NCBI RefSeq assembly: GCF_029227915.1
Contig: NC_079888.1
Coordinates: 11,019,001-11,083,000, forward strand
Source: Hydractinia symbiolongicarpus
Lineage: Eukaryota; Cnidaria; Hydrozoa; Anthoathecata; Hydractiniidae
Reading direction: 5' to 3'
Length of the DNA stretch: 64,000 bases
Within the stretch, counting starts at the first letter, position 1. Each line of letters begins with the position of its first letter. The notes beneath the pieces were generated by a model, which was not told the DNA's origin, made no database searches, and worked only from the letters and a program-made list of their open reading frames with translations. The translations under genes and the position numbers were made by a program. This document shows positions 30,001-41,014 of this stretch, in pieces.

Positions 30001-31670
30001 AGAAACGTTTGGATAAATAAAGTGTTTCATATAAAATGTCCTTTTATAAGAACCAATGTCGAAACTTGCATGATCTAATAAGCAATACTCTCAAAACAAA
30101 GGTTTCAATAAATAATTTTAAGTGATTATCAAGCTGAAATCGGTTAACAACCAAACCAGTTTACAAAAATGGAATACAAATTGAAACTCAATCTTTTATA
30201 CATTTTTGATTCTGTTTTGACTCCTCTAATTTGAGTAAAGACGTGATCTTCTGTTAATTTGTATATGCCTGTGTAATGGTACAGTTGATGAAAAAGATGT
30301 TACTGAAAGTTTATGCTATATAGATCTAAATACTAAAGATAAGGAGTAGTAGTTAGTGATTGTGTTAGTGAGTATTTATTATAAAGTGGAAAAGCCAGGT
30401 GTACTTTTTCGCACTGTTTCCCGTCACATTATCTGCTTAGATTCTAGTTGAGAAAAATAACGTTGATATTTTCATGGTGTTTGAAATCATTAGTTTCTTG
30501 ATATTTTTTTTTAAAAAAAATTTATTCCCTAATTCTACTTAATATTTCTTTTCCCTTTGAATAATTGAGGGTAATCTTATAAAACAGTCAACGTTAATTT
30601 TCTTAATATAGGGAGTGTAATAAATTAAAAAAAGATAAAAAAAAAAACTTTTACTTTGTTCTGCGAAAAACATTTTAAGGCCAAAATCGCAAAAATAAGA
30701 TCTGCAAAATGTTCTCATCTTTAACGCCGTAAGCTAGCCATTGTTAATCTTGTATTTCTTCTTCTCCCAATTGAAGATGTTTTTACCTAGTGTATATATA
30801 CATTGTTATCCTTGTCATCAAATATATTAAATAAGTGCATCGATTTTTTAGGAAGATGTCTAAAAAATCGAAATTATCTCGTACATCAAGCCATCAAAAT
30901 TAACTCAACTGCGACTTATAAATATTTCCGCACGGTTGTATAGACCAAAACTTTAACATGGGTAAGAACTTGCACCTAATAAACAAGAAAATAAAGCAAG
31001 AAAGTATCGAAAATACGATTATTGGAAGCATCTAGATCCTGCTTAACGAAGGAAGAAGTGTCATTTTACCAATGTTAGATTGTGTTAAAATTTAACTGTT
31101 ATAAAACAAGAACTGAGATTGACTGATCGAGAACAATTGATGGAAGAGTAGCAGTAATATCGGATCTTTAAATATATAATCACACTGTCCGTCCTTTTGT
31201 TTACATAACTTACTAAAATATTGTGAATACATATATATATATATATATATTTGTATGTATTGGGTTTATTATCAGCACACGCTATGAAAGCAGTAAATTA
31301 ATACTGAACTGTAAATCATTTACCCTAATATTCACTATAAATCCTTACATAGTTATGTAGAGTTTGCATGCACTACTAATATGTATCATTTATTTAACAG
31401 TACAAATTGTGTTCTATAAAGAGGTCCGTTTTAAAATTATCATGCAATAGTTCTTTTATGCAAGTAAATAAACTGCTACTTAAGTGTTTTAAGAACCTGT
31501 ATATAAAAACATTTAGGCTGGATTTTGTCAAGGGTTAAAGATTTGAAAAAGTACCAGCATGGTCTTTTAAATAGATTATGCTTTACTCAGAGAAAAAGTG
31601 GTGAAAGAAATTTGAAAAATTTGGCGTGAGATTGCTTTTGGGAACGTTTCTTTAAAATTTTAATTTGTAA
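27100..31670. other. Non-coding AT-rich interval
   Basis: No coding exon or RNA gene supported over 4.5 kb. A GTCCGAYATGTTCCACCATTTGATAT-like stretch occurs twice in direct orientation, at 27271 and 27664. A GCTAGCTAGC run lies at about 28016-28043 and a short (TA)n at about 31230. Several poly-T/poly-A tracts are present. Confidence 0.55.
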
Positions 31671-32069
31671 GGGGCTGTTCTTATGGGAGATATTTCCTCA
31701 GTTAGGGGGGGGGGGGGGGGGATATTTACGCATGATATAATTTTATGACATGGGCAAGAAAACTTTTCTTCGAGTGAGAAAATACCATGTGATAATTTCT
31801 ATTGTTTATCGTGATAAGAATCTATTGTTTATTTTTGAAAATTATGCCGAATCGACATAAATTTATCTCGCCTACCAAGGAAACTTATGTTCATATGGGA
31901 AAATGCATTACCCGCTTACCGAGATCTCGATCATGCGCCCCCGAGATCTTGGTAAGCGGATAAATGTTTTTTCTCATCTGAACGCAACTAAATTTTGTTG
32001 ATCTCGACTTGATATCATGCTGAAACATTTACACGGTTCCCGAGGAAATATTTCCCATATGAACAGCCC
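31671..32069. mobile_element. MITE of about 400 bp with ~30-bp terminal inverted repeats
   Basis: The left end, GGGGCTGTTCTTATGGGAGA, matches the complement of the right end, GGGCTGTTCATATGGGAAA, and both continue into TATTTCCTC. Inside are a G17 run (31705-31721) and an 18-bp-arm internal hairpin (about 31914-31961) with one mismatch. No coding capacity. The right flank is TTAA; the left is GTAA, so a TTAA duplication is possible but imperfect. Confidence 0.8.
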
Positions 32070-32709
32070 TTAAAATCTACACATACAGGTGGAACAGAAA
32101 CACGGAGTTACTATGCGCTGTTTCCGACGTTCTGCGATAAGTCGGGAACGAAGTTTCTTTTCAGAAAGGCTCGGTCTTTGGTCGCGTGGAAAGCATCGTA
32201 AACTTTAACTGTCATTAATAATAATTGATGCAATTTTTGTTTTATGTACCTCATCGGCGCAAGAAAATGTTGGCCTGAAGAAGAACAGACGGACATCGAC
32301 AACTCTAAAATGACAAATTTTAAAGTTGTCTAACAGGGAGATAGCATGTAAAGATAGAGCTAGTTCCGTTTTTTGCCCCTTTTCGTTGATCTCGCGTTGA
32401 GCATACTCAGTATATGCTTTTGCGATTGATTCACCCGGTGCCTTGTCTACAAACCCCCCAGTACATTTCTTTGGTTAAATATGCCCTTTTCATTTCCGCA
32501 GAGCTTCTTCTAAGACTTTACGTTTACTTCTGTGAGAGTATCCACTTGCATGAAATGTCATCGATTATTTTAGCAATCTCTTTCATTCTGTTTATTATTA
32601 GCCTATATTTTAGAAAACAGAGTAAGAGCAACACGTAAGGTAGAGCGAATGCGCATGTGCAAGATATACTTAGACAAGTTTGCATCACATGTGTGTCCAT
32701 TTTGTTTCA
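32070..32709. other. Non-coding interval
   Basis: No supported gene. A 74-codon frame at 32414-32638 is hydrophobic but unrecognised and probably chance. Confidence 0.5.
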
Positions 32710-34710
32710 CTATTTTTTAACAGCATAGTGCCCACGAGCTAGTGTTGGAGTCTGATCCTCTTGGACAAGCCTTTTATTATCAGCGCGATTTAGGGCTATT
32801 TTGTTCACCTTTGGAGTGTAAACTTAATGATTTTTCTCCTGGATGAGCACCTATATCCAACCATTGCTTGTATATAATCGTCGAAAGTGATAGATTACTC
32901 CGTTATACATTTCTTTACACCTTTCGCTTTACGATCACCACCATTTTTCGTGAAACTTTTGTAGGTATAGAGTTTTGCTCTCCGTGCTATGAACTGCGTC
33001 ATGATTTTCGTCCTTCATCAAGCGAACGAATTTTTTATTCTTTCCAATTGGAGGCGGTCTATTATCTTCTTCACTATACCCACTTGTACAAAGCGTTTCT
33101 CAACGTCGTCTGCAATTTCTTTGTAGAAATCTTCCGTACGAATGTGGTAAACGAAACTGTCAGTATCCATATAACAGAGTTGAAGCTTGCTACCATATAT
33201 CGGTTGTATATAGTCATAATGCAATTCATACATCAGTAGCTTAGATATATCTAGAATCGCCTGACCGACATACACAAGCTTCAACATTTTAATCTCCGTT
33301 TTACCCATTTCTATACCCATTAAATGTTTGCTAAAACGAATGCAACCTTTGAAGTTTGGCTTTGTATATTTTCTTGGTTTGTGACAAGCTTAAGATGACG
33401 ATGATTTCTAACATTTTCCATCGTCTTCCTAAAGACAGAGACTTCTCAGGGTAGTCTATATCAACCTGGAGTAGGTATCCATGCTTGCGATTTTTTTTTA
33501 CTGCAAACTTCTCCGTCTCGGAAATCCATTTGAAGCTATCTATCGGTAAGCCTTCAATCATTGCCCGTTCATACTGGTTGTTGTTATATTATCCTTATTG
33601 AAGAACCGTGTATTTCTTTCCTAATTTAGATGCGCATCGTAGCCACTCAGGTTGTAGAAGATGATAAGGATTTGTTTTGGAATCTTATACGCCAGGTTGC
33701 AGTTGTTATGTGCTGCTCCTTGATAGAGACCAGTATAGTGACAGTGATCTCGAACTTTTCGATTTTGTACAGGATAGACGAATGGTTTTATACAGATATG
33801 ACATTCCGCAGCCTCATTGTATTCTATCTTGAGCACCTCTGTAAGTTCTATCATTTATTGCTGAAGAAACGTATCGTACAATCTCTTCACCTCGTATTCC
33901 AAATGGTCCACGAATCAATCGCTTAACACAATCTTTCCCGCGATAAACCGTTAGTGGGTTCGGTACGTAAGTAAATTTGCTATATGTGCACCATCCAGAT
34001 GATTCATGCTTGTTCAGCTTCTTGTTCTTGCTCTCTCTACGATCTTCAACCCGGATGATTAGATTTACGAAGTCTGCGTATATGGGACCCTAAACTGCAT
34101 CTGACCATCCTGGTATTTCAACCATTTTTTCGCTCTCCTTTTGCATCGCAATCTATGCAGTATTTGTGGTGCTTGCCTCTCAATTCTATCGTGTTAAATG
34201 CTGCGAGGCAGTTCAGACAGAAATGCTGTTAAGGATGTTTTTTACAATTCAACCGACTCAACAATCTTAATATGTTTTTAAGCAGAGGTGTAGTGCGTCT
34301 TCTTACCTTCTTTGATGAGCTGTAGGTTCACCTGTTTACTACTCGTGATGTTATAGCCGGATCATCGCAGGGTACTAATGCTCTTTTTCGTCACGTAAAA
34401 CACGTTTACAGCAATGTCTGGGTTGTTCTTCTCAAACTTGGATATACTTTTGATACTTGTAGAAAAATCTAAATCCTGCCAGTTGTAGTGATTTTCGAAC
34501 TCTCGTAGTTTGGATATCCTTTGCACGTCTTTCACGATCTTTTCATGGTGCAAAGATGCTATGCCACTCCATTTAAAGCACTCTTTATCTTCATTGTGGA
34601 GTTGATGATAGCCTTTTTAAAGGAAATCCAGCTAGGCAGTTTTATGTACGAAGAACCTCTCGTAAGCAGCAGCTTATAGAAGTCTACATCTAATAATATA
34701 ACTCTGCATT
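32710..34710 (-). pseudogene. Polinton/Maverick-type (virus-like) DNA polymerase B relic, copy A
   Basis: Protein-primed type B DNA polymerase of a large virus-like DNA transposon, heavily broken. Read from 34710 leftward: TRGSSYIKLPSW; YNWQDLDFSTSIKSISKFEK; LTVYRGKDCVKRLI; a zinc-binding knuckle KVRDHCHYTGLYQGAAHNNC; IFYNLSGYDAHL; a large gap replacing most of the exonuclease and N-terminal polymerase; LPIDSFKWISE; YVGQAILDISKLLMYELHY; the catalytic YMDTDS motif (about 33180); and FDDYIQAMV near the C-terminus, ending at a TAG at about 32710. Several frameshifts and stops are present. Copy B (41.0-42.5 kb) overlaps its N-terminal part. No integrase, protease or capsid gene of a Polinton is nearby. 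Confidence 0.75.
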
Positions 34711-34787
34711 ACTTATCAAAAGAAAGCCATATTTTATATAAGAAAAAATAAATAACCACTTTAAAGATTAAAATAGTAGATGTTACT

Positions 34788-35786
34788 TTAGATGTTACTT
34801 TTAGTGTGAAAGTCCTGAAAACAGTCTTCGCAGATATATTTTTCACATTTGACACAGTAGTTGACTGTATGTTTGTTTTTCCGCTTTCCAGTCTGTGCAT
34901 CTAATTTGTAAGCACACATATAGCATTTTCTCCTTGGGTTTTTCTTTGATGCATAATGCTTTCCAGTCAATCTTCTAGAAGGCAGAACATCAACCTTTGA
35001 TGCAGTTTTTATGTGGCTCGGGCGACCTGCATTGTCGACAAGGCTTTCATGTTTCTCGTCCAGGAATGGCTGAACCAATTGATGAATCAGCATTTCACGA
35101 TATTTATGATGTTGCCGTTGTTTCGTTTGGAAATCAGGGAATTTTTTGAAAAATAAAATCATGCTATTCAATATGGCCATTTCAAAAAGTCTGAAAAATA
35201 CTTTTTTCCACCATTTTCTCGCTTTTCGATTCAAACCATAATAGGATAATCGAATTTGTCGACACCACCCATATTGTCATTATACGCCTTGTTCATGACA
35301 GGTTTTTAAACATCCCCTTTATGACGATGGACAATTTTTTCCTGATTTCCATGAATGGAGGACATAAGAAACACATCTCTGTTGTTCTTCCAGTGCACAG
35401 CAAGGATCTTCAAGTTTTGCCACCTTGAATGCCTTTGGAAATTCGCCACGGTTTATTCGGATTGTGCCGCAAGCAAATGTTTTCCTATCTTTCAAATCTT
35501 TAATGAGTTAAAGACTAGTGTACTAGTTGTCAATATATAAATGAAAAGCTTTGTCTAAGTAATCTAGGATTTCTTTTGAAGGCCCATTTGTATCTGAAAC
35601 AAAGCGGATTGGAATATTTTCTTCGTCTTTGCTGCTTGTTTCTTCAAGAGAACTTTCTTCCCAACACTCATCATCACTGCTTAACACTTTTGAGGAATCA
35701 AGTACAGCATTTATAACCTCTTGCAGGCTCAATTTTTTATGTTTGTACACTTTTTCACCAGTAGCACTTCTGTCTTGGTCAGCCAA
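34788..35786 (-). pseudogene. piggyBac transposase, internally deleted
   Basis: The N-terminal piece (35786-35523) begins MADQDRSATGEKVYK, has an acidic stretch, and then jumps directly to DKAFHLYIDN, a motif normally deep in the catalytic domain. Most of the central transposase, including the first catalytic Asp, is therefore missing. After stops, the frame continues with DRKTFACGTIRINRGEFPKA, an NDNMGGVDKFD-like stretch, and ARKWWKKVFFRLFEMAILNS. The C-terminus carries the Cys/His-rich CYMCAYKLD...YCVKCEKYICEDCF typical of piggyBac-derived proteins. It is an inactive deletion derivative. Its right terminus lies at 35957-35996. Confidence 0.8.
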
Positions 35787-35956
35787 TTTTTTGGTTTGTT
35801 TTTGTTCAGTTACTGAACTTCAAAGGCATTTTTTCAATGTTTATGTTACTCTAAACCAATCAGATTTGTTGAATATGGATTCTGTGCTACTTCAAGACTG
35901 TGCATATGAATTTTGAAGAAAATCCGGGCAGGCAAGCCGAGTATATTCCAGACTTT

Positions 35957-36000
35957 TTTGGGGGGTCCGTTTTCGGACCCCCTAGTTGCTAAAGGGTTAA
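35957..36000 (-). mobile_element. piggyBac terminal end with subterminal hairpin and TTAA
   Basis: On the minus strand the end reads TTAA then CCCTTTAGCAACTAGG, followed by a GGGGGTCCG/CGGACCCCC hairpin. TTAA plus CCCT is the usual start of piggyBac elements. The opposite end near 34.7 kb was not recognised. Confidence 0.7.
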
Positions 36001-36206
36001 TATTTAGATTACCTTTCTCGCAGGATTTTTACACTTTTAAAAGACTTTGTTCTCTTTTAATTTTGTGAACGACGAACCCACATTTTTATAAGCTCTGTTT
36101 TAACAAAAAAGCTGACACTTTTAAGATAAAGTCCTTAATTTTTTTTTTAAAATATCTCCAAATATTTAAAAAACCTTATTCGTTCTTTAACTTTTATAAA
36201 CAACGA

Positions 36207-36492
36207 ATTCCGTTTTTATAATTTCTGTTTTGTGTATCACATGAAACCTTTTTAATAAGTCCTGGCCTCATTTTCCCATAAAATAAATCAATATATTATT
36301 TATAGGTTACTGAGGATGAGAAAGATGAAATAGAGGATAGTAGAAAGTATACTTTCTACTATCCTCTATTTCATCTTTCTCATCCTCAGTAACCTATAAA
36401 TAATATATTGATTTATTTTATGGGAAAATGAGGCCAGGACTTATTAAAAAGGTTTCATGTGATACACAAAACAGAAATTATAAAAACGGAAT
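36207..36492. repeat. Perfect palindrome, two 143-bp arms, no spacer
   Basis: Reading outward from the centre between 36349 and 36350 (GAAAGTA|TACTTTC), every base I compared is complementary through 36207 and 36492, where pairing stops. The arms include TAGGTTACTGAGGATGAG and its complement. Such a spacer-free perfect palindrome is either a very young inverted duplication or an assembly/hairpin-read artefact. Confidence 0.9.
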
Positions 36493-36942
36493 AATTATAG
36501 TTATATTTATCTATCTTTATTTTGCATGCTACTTTTATTTATTATTCCTCAATATCCCCTCCTCCCTCGCCCGATGTTTGATATTATTGCTCGTTTTGTT
36601 ATGACTAGAAAAGTACAGTGAGAAGGTGTCAAAGTAGCTACATACCGCCGCAACCATGTAGTATGCCTATATTTATGAACGATGTAAGTACCGCTTTTAA
36701 ATTGTTTTACGTTAGCATGTACACCTTTTCATTAAAATCTATCATTTGTTTCTTTATTTGTTACTGTGTCCGTTTTAATCTTTATCACCAGTTACCAGAG
36801 TCATGTCGAATACTATAAGAGTGAGAATTGATTTTGCTAAGCATTCAGCATAAGAATAGAATTTTAGGAGGCTACCTGGTTAAGCAATTGCTTTGTTTGA
36901 AGTTTCGTAGTTTAAATAGGAAACCTAGGACACTCTTCGTAG

Positions 36943-37989
36943 CACCCTTGTTGATAAAGTACCAGAAACCATTGAAGAAGCTATCATGAGAAATAAATAT
37001 AATAACAGTTACTGGTATATTAGGGTCTTAAGTTTGTCTTTTAGATTTTAATAAATAGTATCATTAGCCTCAAATTAATTGACGTAAGTTCAATGTCTTC
37101 ATGCATTAGAAATTGCAGAACCGTTTCCTTTTCTTACGCTATACGCAGGCTTAACGTAATAATATAATAGGGTTAAATCTTTTTGTCTTCAAAAGTTCCA
37201 ACATATCTCCCTACTATTGTGTGAAGATGGTAAGTCTGGTAAATTTTTAAAGAGATATTGTTACAAATGCCTCCATTGAGTCGTGCCGGAATCTCAAAGA
37301 TTCAAGAAATTAGGCATAAATTTTTCGTCTACTTTACAAAGAAATGAGCGTATCCACTTTGGGTGTTACAGCCAATAGCCTCGTAATATAACAGAACTTC
37401 ATTTCTTTTAGCCAAATGTAAAAAAAGAATTTGCAAAACCATCGGAGGTAATCCTCTTTATTAACGCTTACCTTTTTGAAGGATTGGTGCTTAATGTTTA
37501 ATGCATTAAAAATTTAGATTTCTTTATGCAGATTTTTCCTTGTTTCAGGTTATGGATGTCTACAATATCCACTTTACCCGTGAAAAAATGGTTTGTGGTT
37601 TTACTTTTATTTAATAATTTTTAAGCTTGTGAACTTACTTAGGCATTTTCTCATTAAAGTCTAGTCACAATCTGAAGCGACGGGGGAAAGATATTGTGTG
37701 ATCGCAACGGATCCAAAAGAAAGCTTCATTTGTAAAAAAAATGATGATTTCACTGGTAAATCAATATATTTTTTTACATACACAGCACTTCGTGTATTTG
37801 ACATGCTTTTAACCCAACTCTGTTATTTTTTAGGCAGAGGAGTTTTTGCTTTAAAGACCTTTTCACCCAATGATTTCTTATTGCAATATCCTGGGGAATT
37901 GGTTGATGCAAAAGTTGGGGCAGAGCGCGAGCTTCTTTACGAAAAAGAAGGTCGTGGCTGTTACTTGTTTTTAATGGCAGAAAACTTTG
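36943..37989 (+). CDS. SET-domain (KMT5A-like) lysine methyltransferase gene, partial, micro-exons
   Basis: Exons chain in phase: 36943-37014 (..VDKVPETIEEAIMRNKYNN..), 37196-37229 (SNISPYYCVKM), 37412-37447 (PNVKKEFAKPSE), 37549-37590 (VMDVYNIHFTREKM), 37665-37755 (SQSEATGERYCVIATDPKES...) and 37834-37989 (RGVFALKTFSPNDFLLQYPG...YLFLMAENF). All borders are GT/AG. GRGVFA, GDF-like NDFLLQY, GELV and CYLFL match the N-terminal half of KMT5A-like SET domains, which methylate histone or other lysines. The C-terminal half (the NH...PN and catalytic Tyr motifs) is absent. A candidate exon at 38400 (DDATFGDAEANQ) is out of phase and stops quickly. The first exon's upstream partner and the start codon are unknown. 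Either a truncated gene or a pseudogene. Confidence 0.55.
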
Positions 37990-38114
37990 GTAAGTGCGCT
38001 AGCTATGTTTTTTTTATAAGCACAACGTGTATAAGCATGCCCAGCCTCCATTTTGTCAAAGGAATAAGAGTAATCACGAGTCTGTGGAATTTCAGTACTA
38101 CATCGTTCCCCTAA

Positions 38115-39179
38115 CTTTTAATACCCCACTTTACATTTTTCGCAATGATTAATTTATTGACGTTGTACAGCACCATTATGTCATAAAATTATACTGTTTT
38201 GAGAAAGTGCGTAGCATCCTCTGTAATAAATTCGGTTAAACTTATGGTAATTTGTGTTTAGAACAATTATAAAAGACCGTTTACTTTGGAGATGCTCGTG
38301 AGTATAGTTTGGAATGTTATATTTCTTTCTTTTATAATCAAGCGTAATTCAGGTATTCATTAATTAATTAATTCATTCATTCATTCACTTTTACTTTAGG
38401 ATGATGCCACTTTTGGAGATGCCGAAGCAAATCAATAAACCAATAGGAATAAGGCGAAAGAAGTGGAAATAATATTTTCCTTTATTCAATATTATATATT
38501 AATTGCAGTAAATGACCAATTAAGCGTAATGGGTGTTTATTGAAACAACGATTAAATGTTACATTGGGATTACTAGTTGCGTTTCTTTCGCTTTAAGTCT
38601 GATTTTAGCTTTATCTTTTTATGAATGTACACCCTGGACTTTCTTCAAGCGTAAGCGGTTATTCATAGTTATGGGTCAATTACGGCAACACTAAAGTACA
38701 TTTTGTAAAGAAAGATTGTTTCTATTTAAAATATGTTATTATATCCTTTGTTCATTATTTTCAATCGAATATATATGTCTACTCAAATTTTCTGTTTTTA
38801 TTTATTATGAACGAAAAAAAAATTAGAAATTTAAATAGTAATGAACTTAACTGGTAGGCTTGGGTTTTTAAATACCAGTACAATAGCAGATGCTTATAAG
38901 TTACTACCTTGAAAAAAAAATAACATCAATTCACAAAAGCAGTTATGCATTATACAGACATGGCAAGAATTTTTTGCGAAGTTTTGACAGGTTACATAGT
39001 TAACTAGGTGTTCTAGTTTTCTAGCCTTGTAGGTACTAAAGAATGTAAAATTAAAAATGGAGTTTAAAGGTAACAATTCATTTGACCCACAAAAAGAAAT
39101 CCAAACGTTTTTAAAAGTCTAAGCTGGCTCAGATTTATTAAAAAAACACTTAAAGTCAAAGGTCGAAACAGTCAGAGCA
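38115..39179. other. Non-coding interval after the SET exons
   Basis: AT-rich, with an (ATTA/ATTC)n-like run at about 38360-38390 ahead of a possible splice acceptor at 38399. No further SET exon fits. Confidence 0.5.
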
Positions 39180-40710
39180 ATATATTAGTTGCAGTAATAT
39201 GCCAACCCAAGTTTTTGATTCACGAACAAGAACTGTGGTTAGAAAAGGTAGTAAGTAAAGTAAGTTACATGTGGCAGGTCCAAATAATCTTGACTGGAGA
39301 TATGAACAATGACTTATTTAAAGAAGATAATATAAGTCAACAGTACTTGGGCATGTTGCAGTCTTACGACTTACATCAACATATAACTAAACTTACGAGA
39401 CAAAAAGCGTCTATTGAACATATTTGGACAAATAACCCTAGCAAAGTTAAAGTTCAAGACGTGTTACCGGCAGACGAAGTGAGTGACCACAATGCAACGT
39501 ATATCTTTATTAACATTAGACCAGTCTGGTTCAAAAAGTGCTATAAGTATATCCTTAATATTAAACATTTAATGCAAATTTGTATATAAAAGACTTCCAA
39601 ACATTACCATTTAATGTGGTCTATGCTTTAGACGATCCAGAAAAAAAATTCTCCATTTCTAACGATTTAACGAAAGAATGTATTGACAGACATGCTCCAC
39701 TTATTCGAAACAAAATCACTCCAGCGCCAGCACCTTGGATGCGTGATCCTGCTATACTAGAGTTAAAACAACAGAGGAACTCTAGTCGAAAAACCGCATT
39801 CGAAACGAGCAAAAAAGTAGATAGACACAAGTTTGTAGAAATTAAAAATGGACTTGCTTCTCTATCAAATCAGCAAAAAAAGTCCTTTCTCACAACTGCA
39901 TTAAGCTCAAAACGACCGGCTGATTTTTGGAAAGTTTTAAAGAAATTTTGAAACCATTCTTTTCTATGAATGACATCAAGGACATCAATGCTTTAAATAA
40001 TCACTTTACCACTGCCGAACGACAATAAATCACCGAAGCATAAGTATGGAAACAGTTAAAGCTTTCAACTTCAGTGAGGAAGGTTTTCATTTTCACGAAG
40101 TTAAATACAGTAAAGTTGTTGACGTATTACGCTTATTGAGAAACTACTGTTCTACTGGTGATGATGAAATACCGATATGGCTCATAAAACCTGTAATAGA
40201 GCATCTTGCATCGCCTTTAACGCATATAATCAACACTTTTCTAAGCAATGGAAGATTGGATGAGTGGTTCCTATACCGAAGGTTAATCAACCAATGTCTT
40301 ATAACGATTTGAGACCAATTAAAATTCTTCCAGCTCTTTCAAAGGTTTTTGAAAAATTATTATGCAAGCTGTTATTAGAGTACATTGACAATAAATCTAT
40401 ATACAGTAACACTCTATCCGATTTTCGGAAAAATCATTCAACGGTTACCCTCTTATTAAAACTAAAAGATGACATTATTAAAGCAATGAACAAAAGTGAA
40501 ATAACATTGGCTGTCATGGCAGATTTTTCAAAATACGAAAACTTTATCGAATAGGATTATCGAAACCTGCCATAATAATAATGTTAAACATCTTTCTGCT
40601 CGAGAAAAATACATACAAGTAAATGATAAAAAATCTAGCATATCTCAAGTAGTTTTCGGAGTGCCCCAAGGCTCCATACTGGGTCCAATCTATATGTTAA
40701 TGACCTGAGT
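39180..40710 (+). pseudogene. LINE relic (endonuclease to reverse transcriptase)
   Basis: Ordered fragments in shifting frames: IILTGDMNNDLFKED and DEVSDHNATYIFI (endonuclease), CIDRHAPLIRNKITPAPAPW, ADFWKVLKKF, STGDDEIPIWLIKP, YNDLRPIKILPALSKVFEKL, LAVMADFSKYENF, and finally VVFGVPQGSILGPIY at about 40650-40700. The copy is truncated after that motif and has many frame breaks. Its sequence differs from the other two LINEs here. Confidence 0.75.
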
Positions 40711-41014
40711 GATTGTGTAAAAAAAATTTATGTTCGCGAAAGATTTTTTTATCCTTTTCAGTTACTTATACACTGCCTATGCTGTTAAGTCACGGAAAGA
40801 AACTTTACTCACGATACGCTAAGCATAATCGCTAATTGCCGTAAATTGGCATATCTAAACAGTGCTCTGTATACTTGTGACGTCTTAATGACTTTAATGA
40901 ACAAAATCGGGGACGAGTAAATTTTCCTGACTATTGCTTACACTTTCAGATTTTTGCATAAAAAATTTTAGTTACACCATGGATACACTTAAGTAATTTG
41001 TTTGCTTTTCTGAA

